This document shows positions 1 through 7,023 of a stretch of DNA of 21,009 bases, piece after piece. The position numbers were made by a program, and so were the translations under genes. Under the pieces are notes generated by a model. That model made no database searches. It was not told the origin of the DNA and saw nothing but the letters and a program-made list of their open reading frames with translations. The DNA lies in contig JAUWOG010000003.1 of the NCBI GenBank assembly GCA_030612305.1, positions 1-21,009 of the forward strand, read 5' to 3'. Positions within the stretch are counted from its first letter, which is position 1. Each line of letters starts with the position of its first letter. This DNA is from Armatimonadota bacterium (GTDB taxonomy: Bacteria; Armatimonadota; Zipacnadia; Zipacnadales; UBA11051).

Positions 1-674
1 AGGAGGAATATGTGGCGGCCTCGATAGAGCGGACGGCGCGCTGGGCCAGGCGCTGCAAGGAGGCGCACGACAACAACGACCAGGCGCTGTTCGGCATAGT
101 GCAGGGAGGCGTCTATGAGGAGCTGCGTGCAGCAAGCGCGACGGCGACCGCGGCTATCGGCTTCGACGGGTACGCAATCGGCGGGCTGTCGGTCGGTGAG
201 ACGAAGGCCGACATGTTGGCGGCGCTGGATGCCGTGGTGCCGCACCTGCCCGCCGAAGCCCCGCGCTATGTGATGGGCGTCGGCACGCCGCTGGATATTG
301 TCTCGTGTGTGCGTCGCGGAGCGGACCTGTTCGACTGCGTGCTGCCGACGCGCAACGCCCGCCACGGGAGTCTGATGACCTGGGAGGGGCCGCTGAAAAT
401 CCCGCGCCGCGAATTCCGCGAGGACCGGCGGCCGATAGATGCCAATTGCGGCTGCCCGGCGTGCATGAGATACTCGCGGGCGTACCTGCACCACCTGCAC
501 CGGAGCGACGAGGCGGCGGCGTGGCAATTGCTCAGCCTCCATAACTTGCGCTTCTATGCCGATTTCATGGTCTCACTGCGGGAGGCGATCACAGCCGGGA
601 CGGTTGAGGCACTCGAGGGACGGCTGAGTGCGTGGACCGTGCGCGAGGCCGCGCATAAGGGAGAGACGCCGTAG
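1..674 (+). CDS. tgt: Queuine tRNA-guanine transglycosylase, 3' part (5' end outside window)
   Basis: The reading frame is open from the left edge (codons in phase with base 3) to a TAG at 672-674, so the GTG at 12 is internal and the gene starts upstream of the window. TGT exchanges the wobble guanine of GUN-anticodon tRNAs for preQ1 in the queuosine pathway, in the cytoplasm. Seen here are the GIVQGG motif (about 87-104), the YAIGGLSVGE motif, and the LFDCVLPTRNARHG segment with the catalytic-site Asp at 333-335. The zinc site is a C-x-C-x2-C at 447-464 plus the His of SLHNLRF at 540-542. The N-terminal part of the TIM barrel with the other catalytic Asp is missing only because the window cuts it. 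The gene is followed by a promoter and structured region rather than by yajC/secD, its frequent neighbours. Confidence 0.96.
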   Translation, partial: EEYVAASIERTARWARRCKEAHDNNDQALFGIVQGGVYEELRAASATATAAIGFDGYAIGGLSVGETKADMLAALDAVVPHLPAEAPRYVMGVGTPLDIVSCVRRGADLFDCVLPTRNARHGSLMTWEGPLKIPRREFREDRRPIDANCGCPACMRYSRAYLHHLHRSDEAAAWQLLSLHNLRFYADFMVSLREAITAGTVEALEGRLSAWTVREAAHKGETP

Positions 675-702
675 CCGAGCGACTGTGCCGTTGAAACGCG
701 AC

Positions 703-732
703 TTGACACCGTCTGAGGCGATTTGTTAGTAT
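703..732 (+). promoter_or_regulatory. Sigma70-type promoter downstream of tgt
   Basis: A perfect -35 TTGACA lies at 703-708 and a TAGTAT -10 (4 of 6 consensus) at 727-732, with an 18-bp spacer. Transcription would start near 740 and run into the structured region that ends at the terminator at 947-985, and past it into the HNH gene. It begins 29 nt after the tgt stop, so it is not inside a gene. Confidence 0.7.
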
Positions 733-739
733 CATGAAT

Positions 740-985
740 GGTAGTTGATTAAGTAGCGTGCCGCGATAGTATGCGGCATTCGGCGTCAGACATCATGAAA
801 CAGCGACAGAGACAAATCAGGACAGGTTCGATAGCAGGCAGCAGGCCGCACATGGCCGGTGGGGTGCGGCTTCTGCATGAGGCGGCGTATTTCCGGATAC
901 GCCGCAGCCTGCGTTGCGTGAAAGCCAAAGGGACATAGGCAGAGCCAAGCCCACCGCCAATGCAGAATGCGCGAGTGGGCTTTTT
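740..985 (+). ncRNA. Candidate structured small RNA or attenuator leader upstream of the HNH gene
   Basis: About 245 nt lie between a sigma70-type promoter and an intrinsic terminator, with several GC-rich hairpins. These are a 6-bp stem 759-764/773-778, a 6-bp stem 845-850/865-870, a perfect 9-bp stem 882-890/897-905 with a short loop, and the terminator stem. I checked by eye for hallmarks of RNase P RNA, tmRNA, SRP RNA, 6S RNA and the common riboswitches (TPP, cobalamin, FMN, SAM, c-di-GMP, glycine, preQ1) and did not recognise any. The transcript may be a free small RNA, or a leader that controls read-through into the HNH gene 54 nt after the terminator. A 47-codon ORF (795-938) inside it has no ribosome binding site and rare codons, so I favour RNA over protein. 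The exact ends are inferred. Confidence 0.5.
947..985 (+). terminator. Intrinsic terminator ahead of the HNH gene
   Basis: GCCCAC at 949-954 pairs with GTGGGC at 975-980. The stem is extended outward by A947-A948 with T981-T982 and inward by CGC/GCG across a one-base bulge, and it is followed by TTTTT at 981-985. It lies 54 nt upstream of the HNH start codon, so it either ends a small RNA or acts as an attenuator. Confidence 0.75.
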
Positions 986-1038
986 GTGTGGCCGGGCACG
1001 GGGGCGCCGTCCGGCATATTGGAGGTCATATCTGTCTC

Positions 1039-1575
1039 ATGGAGGGTAGAGTACTGGTTCTCAATCAGAACTACGAGCCGCTGCATATCTGTAACTGGCA
1101 GCGGGCGGTGACGCTCGTGTATGCGGGGAAGGCGACGACTGTCGAGGTTGATGGGCAGATACTGCGATCGCCGACGACGGAGATGCGTCTGCCGACGGTG
1201 GTGCGGCTGTATGACTACGTGTCGCGCCCGTTGCCGGAGGTGAAGCTGTCGCGACGGGGGATTCTGGCGCGCGACGACCATCGCTGTCAGTACTGCGGCG
1301 CTCGGACTCACGACCTGACGATCGATCATGTGATTCCGCGCGAGCGCGGGGGCGCGCATACGTGGGAGAACCTCGTGGCCAGTTGCCGGAAGTGCAACAA
1401 CAAGAAGGGGAACCGCACACCACGTGAGGTGAACTTGAAGCTTCTGACGCGCCCACGGCGTCCGCGCTTCATACCGTATTTGAGCTTCGCGACATTCCGC
1501 GCCGCAATACGGAACGAGGCCTGGCGCGACTATCTGGAGCCGTATGCGCCGCAGCTTCTCGACGGCTCGTTCTAA
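1039..1575 (+). CDS. HNH endonuclease family protein
   Basis: A 178-residue protein with a C-terminal HNH nuclease domain. Four cysteines in two CxxC pairs (C83/C86 and C116/C119) should hold a structural zinc. The DHVIPRERGG segment (D96, H97), N111 and the CNNKKGNRTP stretch form the beta-beta-alpha-metal site. The N-terminus (VLVLNQNYEPL, about residues 5-15) is the typical opening of a widespread stand-alone bacterial HNH family whose cellular role is not settled. The ATG at 1039 is chosen because the family homology begins there. A GGAGGT at 1021-1026 is upstream, with a rather long 12-nt spacer. The frame is open upstream to 967, but that extension would run through the terminator region and looks non-coding. 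The gene is single, with a strong terminator right after it. No neighbouring methylase or other restriction partner is seen. Confidence 0.88.
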   Translation: MEGRVLVLNQNYEPLHICNWQRAVTLVYAGKATTVEVDGQILRSPTTEMRLPTVVRLYDYVSRPLPEVKLSRRGILARDDHRCQYCGARTHDLTIDHVIPRERGGAHTWENLVASCRKCNNKKGNRTPREVNLKLLTRPRRPRFIPYLSFATFRAAIRNEAWRDYLEPYAPQLLDGSF

Positions 1576-1630
1576 GCGGTCCGCGCAGGCGATCAGCAAT
1601 CGTCGGCAGGCCAATTGCAATCAGAGATCG

Positions 1631-1671
1631 AAGCAGCCCCGGAGGGTTCCGGGGCTGCTTGCGTTTTCCTT
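1631..1671 (+). terminator. Strong intrinsic terminator after the HNH gene
   Basis: A perfect 13-bp stem, 1631-1643 with 1648-1660, and a 4-nt loop, followed by GCGTTTTCCTT on the plus strand. It starts 55 nt after the HNH stop codon. Because the lipoprotein gene converges from the other side, the hairpin may also slow transcripts on the minus strand, but the T-run there is poor. Confidence 0.9.
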
Positions 1672-1734
1672 CAGAGCCAGATTGCGTAGTGTATGGGTCG
1701 AGTACTGGCTCACTGCGTCCGCAACCGGCGAGAA

Positions 1735-1989
1735 CTAGCCAGGTGCGGGCGGCGCGTCAACCGGCGGCAGGTCAGCCGGCGGGCCTTCAGCCGGCGGTGC
1801 CTCAGGCGGCGTTGCCTCACCCGGCGGTACAGCCGGTCCTGCATCCGGCGGCATGGGCGGCTCGGGCATCATCGGAATGTCGACTGGCGGTGGCGGAGGC
1901 GGCGGTGCCTTCTTGGCGCAACCCGTCGCCACAACCATTGCCAGCACCAATGCCAAAGCCAGGATCGCGATCAGAACTAGCTTGTACAT
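1735..1989 (-). CDS. Small proline-rich lipoprotein
   Basis: An 84-residue protein. The ATG at 1989 is chosen over an in-frame ATG at 2007 because AAAGGA lies about 9 nt before it and the signal peptide then begins at MYKLVLIAIL. Residues 1-23 form a signal peptide with a long hydrophobic core ending in ATGC, a somewhat degenerate lipobox that would make Cys24 the lipidated N-terminus. The mature part is only about 60 residues. It starts with KKAPPPPPPP and continues as short Pro/Ala/Glu/Asp units (PPEAPPAEG, PPADLPPVD), which show in the DNA as imperfect repeats of CCGGCGG. It is probably an envelope-anchored, disordered peptide of unknown function. It has its own extended -10 promoter and converges on the HNH gene terminator. 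Confidence 0.75.
   Translation of the reverse strand: MYKLVLIAILALALVLAMVVATGCAKKAPPPPPPPVDIPMMPEPPMPPDAGPAVPPGEATPPEAPPAEGPPADLPPVDAPPAPG
1740..1860. repeat. Imperfect short repeats encoding the Pro/Ala tail
   Basis: On the plus strand the units CCGGCGG or CAGGCGG recur every 12-20 bases, each preceded by a TCA or CTC step. On the coding (minus) strand they spell Pro-Pro-acidic/Ala units. This fits expansion of a low-complexity coding repeat, and length variation between strains would be expected. Confidence 0.6.
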
Positions 1990-2049
1990 ATGGTACCATC
2001 CTTTCATCGAATTCGACCTCTACGCATTTCCTCCCGCTACACAACACAT

Positions 2050-2063
2050 GTGCTCAAGAGCAC
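2050..2063. repeat. Perfect inverted repeat at the predicted start of the lipoprotein transcript
   Basis: GTGCTC-AA-GAGCAC, 6-bp arms with a 2-bp centre, directly downstream of the -10 box at 2069-2074. It covers roughly +1 to +13 of the predicted transcript. It could be an operator for a dimeric repressor or a 5' stem-loop protecting the mRNA. Confidence 0.5.
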
Positions 2064-2068
2064 GGAGT

Positions 2069-2097
2069 ATTATAGCACAATGTCAGGTCAATACCAA
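2069..2097 (-). promoter_or_regulatory. Promoter of the lipoprotein gene
   Basis: Read on the minus strand, the -35 is TTGGTA (2092-2097), the spacer is 17 bp, and the -10 is a perfect TATAAT (2069-2074) preceded by TGC, an extended -10. The predicted start is near 2062, leaving a leader of about 70 nt before the ATG at 1989. It lies between the two minus-strand genes, so the lipoprotein gene need not depend on the ribosomal operon. Confidence 0.75.
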
Positions 2098-2137
2098 GGC
2101 CTTGGGGCAATGCAATGCCACCAGATGCAGCCGGGCA

Positions 2138-3013
2138 CTACTCATCGCCGAGTTCGTCCCCGAGGACGTCCGATAGCGGGAACGAGCCACGCAGCAGTCT
2201 CCCCGCCTCCGCGATCTCCTCGTCGGTGATTCGCGGCAGTGGCGGTTCGGCTTCTCCGGCCTGCCCATCGCGCTCCAATTGCTCTTCGCGGTCGGCATCA
2301 CCGGCGGCTTCGGCTACTGCAATGTGTGTCTGCATCTCGGCGGCCGCGTCAGCCATTCCGGCGCTATCGAAGATGTGCCCCATCCACCAGCAGACCTCAG
2401 TATCGAAGTCGGTGCCGCTGAAACTGGTTTCGAGCACGGAGAGCGCCACGAGGCAGTTGCGCAGGAAGGCCTCCTCATCGGTGATGACGACCTCGGTGCC
2501 GTCACTGCTGGGAACGGCGAACTGCTCGACAGCGAAGGCATAGATGTTGTAGCCGAGTGCGAAGTGGAGGAGGTAGTGGTCAATGCCGCAGTCGAGCGCC
2601 ATCCGCAAGTGGCTGATGACAGCGGCGCTGCGGCGCTGGTGGTAGTGGCACTCGGCAAGTATGAGGTGTTGGAGGCCTCTGGCATCACGGTCAGTGGCAG
2701 GGCCGGCGGCGATGGTCTCGGCGATGGCCTGGAGGTTGACGATGCGCTTCTCCCCCAGGGACTCGAGATCGCTGACGAGCGTGCGCTCGCGCGCAGCGAG
2801 GGCGCTGAGGTGCCGGTGGTAGTTGAGCTCCACGGCGAGGAAATCGGTGAACGCGAGGAGGACGCTCGCAGCACCGCTACCGGCTGTTGCGAGCCGGGCC
2901 GCAATCAACTCGTAGAAGGCGTGACTGAAAGCGCTCATCGTGTCCGATGTCCTGAGTTCATCCAGCTTGTCGTAGATCAGTTGTATTGCGTTCTGGTGCA
3001 TGGCCTCCGTCAC
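2138..3013 (-). CDS. Helical, TPR-like cytoplasmic protein of unknown function
   Basis: I do not recognise the family. The protein is up to 291 residues, with no signal peptide or membrane segment. It is strongly alpha-helical in composition. Helix-turn-helix pairs such as ARGLQHLILAECHYHQ, SAAVISHLRMALDCG and HYLLHFALGYNIYAF (about residues 110-160) resemble tetratricopeptide-type repeats. A CWWMGHIFDSAGM motif (about 208-220) and an acidic C-terminal tail follow. The coordinates use the GTG at 3013; an in-frame ATG at 3001 is preceded by GGAGG but only 2 nt away. The gene lies 147 nt after rplL on the same strand, with no clear intrinsic terminator between, so it may be read through from the rplJ-rplL transcript. 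A protein-binding scaffold is a guess. Confidence 0.7.
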   Translation of the reverse strand: MTEAMHQNAIQLIYDKLDELRTSDTMSAFSHAFYELIAARLATAGSGAASVLLAFTDFLAVELNYHRHLSALAARERTLVSDLESLGEKRIVNLQAIAETIAAGPATDRDARGLQHLILAECHYHQRRSAAVISHLRMALDCGIDHYLLHFALGYNIYAFAVEQFAVPSSDGTEVVITDEEAFLRNCLVALSVLETSFSGTDFDTEVCWWMGHIFDSAGMADAAAEMQTHIAVAEAAGDADREEQLERDGQAGEAEPPLPRITDEEIAEAGRLLRGSFPLSDVLGDELGDE

Positions 3014-3160
3014 CCAGACAAGTGAGCATCAGTCTCCCGTCGCGGGATGGTTTCCACGTGCGGGAAGCGGAATCCTCTCTGGCTCCACAAATTGCTTTCT
3101 GCTCTCCCCGTCGAGAGGCACGGTGAAGCCGCAAGGGTTTTGCTCGCAGTGTATCGTCAG

Positions 3161-3532
3161 CTAGTCGAGCTTGACGTCGGCCCCGGCTTCTTCGAGGGTC
3201 TGCTTGATCTTCTCGGCGTCCTCTTTGGTCACATCTTCGGCAACGACTGCGCCCGGAGCCTCTTCGACGAGTTCCTTTGCTTCCTTGAGGCCGAGGCTGG
3301 TAACTTCGCGGACAGCCTTGATGACCTGGATCTTGTTGGGGCCTTCGCCCTCGAGAACGACATTGAAGGAGTACTTCTCCTCTTCCTCCGCAGCCCCGCC
3401 GGCGGCACCGCCGGCCACGGCGATTGGAGCGGCAGCCGATACGCCGTACTTCTCCTGTAGCTTGTCCTTCAACTCCACGAGCTCGAGTACGGTCAGCCCG
3501 TCAATTGCCTCAATAATCTCATCAATAGACAT
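3161..3532 (-). CDS. rplL: 50S ribosomal protein L7/L12
   Basis: A 123-residue protein of normal length for the family. Residues 1-35 (MSIDEIIEAIDGLTVLELVELKDKL) are the N-terminal dimerisation helices that bind the C-terminal helix of L10. Residues 36-52 are the Ala/Gly/Pro hinge, followed by EEEE. The C-terminal domain, with KIQVIKAVREVTSLGLKEAKELVE, recruits EF-Tu and EF-G to the ribosome stalk. The start is fixed by GGAGG about 9 nt before the ATG. It lies 125 nt after rplJ and is the last recognised gene of the ribosomal run. Unlike the common arrangement it is not followed by rpoB. Confidence 0.98.
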   Translation of the reverse strand: MSIDEIIEAIDGLTVLELVELKDKLQEKYGVSAAAPIAVAGGAAGGAAEEEEKYSFNVVLEGEGPNKIQVIKAVREVTSLGLKEAKELVEEAPGAVVAEDVTKEDAEKIKQTLEEAGADVKLD

Positions 3533-3657
3533 CTCTGGAACCTCCGTTTGTCATTTGCTTGAAACGCTTCTGATCTGCTTGCATCCCGTACGTGTATCGT
3601 TCACTGCTAGTGACACGACGGGTCGGTGTGGTGATACGGGCGCACTGCGTCGCGCCC

Positions 3658-4188
3658 TCAAGCGGCACTTTCGCCCTTCTCGTCGGCGACGGCCTGCAAG
3701 GTGAAGACGAGGTCTGAGACGAGGCCGCTGAGCGTGAAGACAAGGCCCGTGATCGGAGCACTGATGCCGCCGACGACATGCGCCAGCAGCTCGTTGCGTG
3801 ACGGCAAGGTGGCCATGTAATTGGCCTGCTGTTCGTCGAGCACTTCGCCCTCGGCGAAGCCGCCTTTGAGTGTAATGGCATCGCTGTGGTCAGTGGCGAA
3901 TTTGGCGATGGCCGCGGCGGCGGTGACGAGGTCACCGCTGCAGAAGATGATGGCTCTGGGTCCGGTCATCAACTCCGTGAGGCCCTCGGCCTCGGTCCCG
4001 GCCAGGGCGAGGCGGAAGAGGCGATTTTTGACGACGATGAACTGGGCGTCGGCGTCGCGGACCTGCCGTCGCAACTCGTTCATGTCATTGGCCGAGAGCT
4101 GGGAGAATTCGGCGACATAGATGCTGCTGCTACTGGATATCGCCTCATTCAGCCGAGCCACGATCGCTTGCTTCTCTTCTGTTGGCAA
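3658..4188 (-). CDS. rplJ: 50S ribosomal protein L10
   Basis: A 176-residue protein that anchors L7/L12 dimers to the 23S rRNA stalk base. The start is a TTG at 4186-4188, because AAGGGGGT lies just upstream and the family sequence (PTEEKQAIVARLNEAI) begins there. The frame is open further upstream to 4308, but that part runs through the attenuator hairpin and is not L10-like. Motifs seen are the VKNRLFRLAL segment for rRNA binding and the C-terminal helix (GLVSDLVFTLQAVADEK) where L7/L12 dimers sit. In many bacteria L10 (with L12) represses its own mRNA by binding the leader. The 290-nt leader here, with a terminator-like hairpin, would suit that role. Confidence 0.96.
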   Translation of the reverse strand: MPTEEKQAIVARLNEAISSSSSIYVAEFSQLSANDMNELRRQVRDADAQFIVVKNRLFRLALAGTEAEGLTELMTGPRAIIFCSGDLVTAAAAIAKFATDHSDAITLKGGFAEGEVLDEQQANYMATLPSRNELLAHVVGGISAPITGLVFTLSGLVSDLVFTLQAVADEKGESAA

Positions 4189-4482
4189 TAGACACACCCC
4201 CTTATCTGTGCAGAATAGATACTGTGACGATGACAGCAACTGCGGCCGGAAAAGCAAACGGGGAGCCGAAAGCCGGGCTCCCCTTCGATTGCGTGCTGCT
4301 GTCGCCATGCAAATGGCGCAACCGCACCGGGCAACTCCGACCTCGGCTGGCGAACGCTGCGTCTCGGATCCATGACGCTGCGCTCATTAAGCTCGCGAAA
4401 GCACCCGCTGTCTCAGGTCGCGATAGCTATTGTGTTTTTGTACGGCGGTTCCGTCTGTGGTTCTGCGCGCTGTCCGGGGCGG
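4189..4482 (-). promoter_or_regulatory. Leader region of rplJ-rplL (rplA-rplJ spacer)
   Basis: This 294-nt untranslated stretch between rplA and rplJ is where bacteria commonly place the L10-binding leader. It carries the terminator-like hairpin at 4245-4284 and the ribosome binding site of rplJ. I saw no convincing promoter inside it, so it is probably read through from rplA. The kink-turn bound by L10 could not be identified by eye. Confidence 0.6.
4245..4284 (-). terminator. Attenuator-like intrinsic terminator in the rplJ leader
   Basis: On the minus strand GGGGAGCC (4276-4283) pairs perfectly with GGCTCCCC (4260-4267) across an 8-nt loop and is followed by GTTTGCTTTT. It ends about 60 nt before the rplJ start codon. 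It could partially terminate transcripts after rplA and so set the dose of L10 and L12 relative to L1 and L11, perhaps under L10 feedback. Confidence 0.85.
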
Positions 4483-5178
4483 TCAGGCGATCGCCGTCAA
4501 CTCGCGCACATCGAGCTTCATGCCCGGCCCCATGCTCGAGGACATGACGGCGGAGACAACATAGCGGCCCTGCACGCCGGCGGGCCGTGCCGCGAGGATC
4601 GAGTCCATCAGCGCAGCGAGATTCTCGGTGAGCTGTTGGTCGGTGAATGAGACCTTGCCGATGCCCAGGCGGACGACGGCTCCGCGGTCCACTCGGAATT
4701 CGACTTTGCCGGCTTTGAGGTTCTCGACGGCCGAGCCGACGTCATCGGTGATGTTGCCTGCCTTCTTGTTGGGCATGCGGGGTCCGAGCTTGCGCCCCAG
4801 CTTCCCGACGAAACGCATCATGGCCGGATGTGCGACGAGGATGTCGAATTCCTCCCAGCCTTCGTCTATCGCAGCGATAAGGTCTTCGCCGCCGACACGA
4901 TCGGCTCCGGCCTCTTTTGCCGCCTGTGCAGCCTCACCGTCGGCGAATACCGCAACGCGAGGCATTTTCCCCGTGCCGTGTGGCAGCACGAGGGAGCCAC
5001 GCACATTCTGCTCGCCCTTGTTGGGATCAACTCCGAGCTTGATGGCTATCTCGACTGTTTCGTCGAAGCCGGCGTTGGCCAGCTCTTTGGCGAGGGCGAC
5101 GGCCTCCTGAGGGCTGTAGTACCGGGTTTTGTCAACTTGTTCGGCCAGCGCAGTATAGCGCCCGCTATGTTTCCCCAT
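4483..5178 (-). CDS. rplA: 50S ribosomal protein L1
   Basis: A 231-residue protein of normal length, the mobile L1 stalk protein that helps release the E-site tRNA. Typical motifs are SPQEAVALAKELA, DETVEIAIKLGVDPNKGEQNVRGSLVLPHGTGK (residues about 38-72) and the C-terminal TSSMGPGMKLDV-like end (SSSMGPGMKLDVRELTAIA). The ATG at 5178 gives the usual MGKHSGRY start. An in-frame GTG at 5187 would add three residues and cannot be excluded. It lies 74 nt after rplK. L1 usually represses the rplK-rplA pair by binding the leader of rplK. No clear L1 site was identified here. Confidence 0.97.
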   Translation of the reverse strand: MGKHSGRYTALAEQVDKTRYYSPQEAVALAKELANAGFDETVEIAIKLGVDPNKGEQNVRGSLVLPHGTGKMPRVAVFADGEAAQAAKEAGADRVGGEDLIAAIDEGWEEFDILVAHPAMMRFVGKLGRKLGPRMPNKKAGNITDDVGSAVENLKAGKVEFRVDRGAVVRLGIGKVSFTDQQLTENLAALMDSILAARPAGVQGRYVVSAVMSSSMGPGMKLDVRELTAIA

Positions 5179-5252
5179 CGTTTTCACTCACTTGTCCGGC
5201 GCTACGCCGCTGAGCGACGCCGCCGGCAGGTATCATCTGTGTGTGGAACGGA

Positions 5253-5681
5253 TCAGTCAGGTACGACGGTGATGCCCATGCTTCTGGCAGTGCCGGCGAT
5301 GATATTGGCGGCAGCATCGAGGTCCCGCGCGTTGAGGTCTTCCATCTTCTGCTGAGCGATCTCACGGACCTGGCTGGCGGTAACCTGGCCAACTTTTTCA
5401 CGGTTGGGCTCGCCGGAGCCTTTCTCCGTCCCTGCGGCTCTGAGGAGCAGGCTTGCAGCCGGCGGCGTCTTGCATATGAAGGTGAAGCTGCGGTCCTGAT
5501 AAACGGTGATCTCAACAGGTATGATGTCACCCATCTGCTGGACCGTCTTCTCATTGAAGGTCTTGCAGAACTCCATTATGTTGACTCCGTGCTGGCCGAG
5601 AGCGGGCCCCACTGGTGGTGCGGGGTTCGCCTTTCCGGCGGGCACCTGGAGCTTGATACTGGTCAGGACCTTCTTTGCCAT
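5253..5681 (-). CDS. rplK: 50S ribosomal protein L11
   Basis: A 142-residue protein of normal length that binds the GTPase-associated region of 23S rRNA and is needed for RelA activation and thiostrepton sensitivity. The N-terminal domain has KLQVPAGKANPAPPVGPALG with the hinge prolines and QHGVNIMEFCKTFNEKT. The C-terminal rRNA-binding domain ends in AARSMGI-type sequence (IIAGTARSMGITVV). The start has AAGGGA upstream. The 86-nt spacer after nusG contains short GCGGTT repeats but no terminator, so nusG-rplK-rplA are likely co-transcribed. Confidence 0.98.
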   Translation of the reverse strand: MAKKVLTSIKLQVPAGKANPAPPVGPALGQHGVNIMEFCKTFNEKTVQQMGDIIPVEITVYQDRSFTFICKTPPAASLLLRAAGTEKGSGEPNREKVGQVTASQVREIAQQKMEDLNARDLDAAANIIAGTARSMGITVVPD

Positions 5682-5767
5682 ACTGTTATGTCCCTTCAGA
5701 CACGCAATCGCGCGGCCAGTCGAGTCAGATACACGTGAGCGCTGCCGCTGCGGTTGCGGTTGCGATG

Positions 5768-6307
5768 TCAGAGCTTCTCTAACTGCGTGAAGTCCAGTTC
5801 GACAGGTGTTTCGCGGCCGAAGATCGAGATGAGTACTTTGACGATCTCTTTCTCGGCGTTGACTTCGACGATCTTTCCGCTGAACTCGGCGAAGGGCCCC
5901 TCGATGACGCGCACGCTCTGGTCCACGCTCCAGATGGCCTTGGGCCGTGCGGACTCCTCGCCGATGGTGTCGAGTACCTCGCGGACCTCGGATGCCTTGA
6001 GCGGTATCGGGTTGGAACCCGAGCCGACAAAGTGGGTGACACCGGCGGTCTGCTGGATGACATTGCGCATCTCATCGGTGAGTTCCAACTGGACCAGTAC
6101 GTAGCCGGGGTAGAGCTTGCGCTGGACCTCTCGGCGCTTGCCGGCGGCCGAGCGTATCTCGGTCTCGGTCGGCACGAGAATGCGCCCGAGCAAGTGGGTG
6201 AGATCGCGGGCACTCACCACTTTCTCGATGCTAGTCTTTACCTTATTCTCTTTGCCCGTCAGCGTGTGTACTACGTACCACTGCTTGGTGCTCCACTGCT
6301 TGTCCAT
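5768..6307 (-). CDS. nusG: Transcription elongation/antitermination factor NusG
   Basis: A 179-residue NusG. The N-terminal NGN domain begins with QWYVVHTLTGKENKVKTSIE (about residues 9-28) and contains KLYPGYVLVQLELTDEM. It binds the beta' clamp helices of RNA polymerase. The C-terminal KOW domain, VRVIEGPFAEFSGKIVEVN to the end, binds Rho or ribosomal protein S10 and so couples transcription to translation. No extra domain is inserted. A GGGGTAT sequence lies just before the ATG. It lies 49 nt after secE, the usual pairing. Confidence 0.98.
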   Translation of the reverse strand: MDKQWSTKQWYVVHTLTGKENKVKTSIEKVVSARDLTHLLGRILVPTETEIRSAAGKRREVQRKLYPGYVLVQLELTDEMRNVIQQTAGVTHFVGSGSNPIPLKASEVREVLDTIGEESARPKAIWSVDQSVRVIEGPFAEFSGKIVEVNAEKEIVKVLISIFGRETPVELDFTQLEKL

Positions 6308-6356
6308 CGCCGATACCCCGTATTGTGAGGCGCGTGGTCCCCGGATGTGCCGAGAG

Positions 6357-6593
6357 CTACCGATGCAGGAGCGAGAGGAGACCCGTGAATATCCAGTCCC
6401 AAAGGCCTACCCAGATCGAGACGATAACCATGGCAATGATAACGATCACGGTGAATGAGTATGTCTCCTGGTGGCTCGGCCATGTGACTCTCTGGAGTTC
6501 AAGCGACACGTCGCGCAGGAATTGCCCCAGATTCACAAATGGCCTTTTCACCCTGTCCACAAGCGTCGGTTTGTTGCGCTGTGCTGTTGCCAT
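6357..6593 (-). CDS. secE: Preprotein translocase subunit SecE
   Basis: A 78-residue protein, the small essential SecYEG subunit that clamps SecY in the cytoplasmic membrane. The conserved amphipathic helix RDVSLELQRVTWPSHQET (about residues 27-44) is followed by a single transmembrane helix of roughly 25 residues rich in Ile, Val and Trp. The short single-helix form is typical outside Enterobacteria. The ATG at 6593 is chosen because the frame upstream runs into the tRNA gene; its ribosome binding site (GGATTGG) is weak. The gene sits between tRNA-Trp and nusG, the most common context for secE. Confidence 0.95.
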   Translation of the reverse strand: MATAQRNKPTLVDRVKRPFVNLGQFLRDVSLELQRVTWPSHQETYSFTVIVIIAMVIVSIWVGLWDWIFTGLLSLLHR

Positions 6594-6740
6594 TAGATGT
6601 ACCAATCCGTATGGCGCTAACTGGACCACGCCCAGTTTGCGCGACAGATGCGACGCTGCAGGGCACTCCCCTGCGAGCCGATCACCATTCCGTAGATACT
6701 CGTCGAGCTCGTGCCGGGCAGAGGTCCAGGCAGAAAATAC

Positions 6741-6816
<76 letters not shown>

Positions 6817-6827
6817 GCGACGGCGAC

Positions 6828-6989
6828 CTATTTGCGGAGTCTTGTCTCGACATGCCGGGTGTGTCGCCCGCATGTGCGACAAAACTTGTTGAGTTCCAGC
6901 TTCTTGTCCACGTTCTGGCGGTTCTTCGTCGTGACGTAGTTGTGCGCCTGACACTCCGAACACGCCATTATGAATCTTGTCTGTGGCAT
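6828..6989 (-). CDS. rpmG: 50S ribosomal protein L33, zinc-binding type
   Basis: A 53-residue protein. The two CxxC pairs (CSEC near residue 10 and CRTC near residue 38) make this the zinc-binding (C+) form of L33. Conserved HNYVTTKNRQN and LELNKFC segments agree with the family. The ATG at 6989 has AAGGGA about 9 nt upstream; the frame is open further upstream, but without homology. The gene lies between tuf and tRNA-Trp, and an L33 gene ahead of secE is common. Confidence 0.96.
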   Translation of the reverse strand: MPQTRFIMACSECQAHNYVTTKNRQNVDKKLELNKFCRTCGRHTRHVETRLRK

Positions 6990-7023
6990 AGTGCGTTCCC
7001 TTGTTGATACGGCATCTGGGTCA

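Noticed and set aside
795..938. 47-codon ORF (MKQRQRQIRT...) inside the tgt-HNH structured region
   Set aside because: It has no ribosome binding site, uses rare codons (AGA, ATA, AGG), and lies over strong hairpins. It remains a weak alternative to the small-RNA reading.
817..1620. Minus-strand open frame opposite the HNH gene
   Set aside because: The HNH frame has recognisable catalytic and zinc motifs; the opposite frame shows no domain and runs through two terminators.
5740..5767. GCGGTT tandem units in the nusG-rplK spacer
   Set aside because: Only two to three short copies in a GC-rich spacer; no evidence for an L1-binding site or other function.
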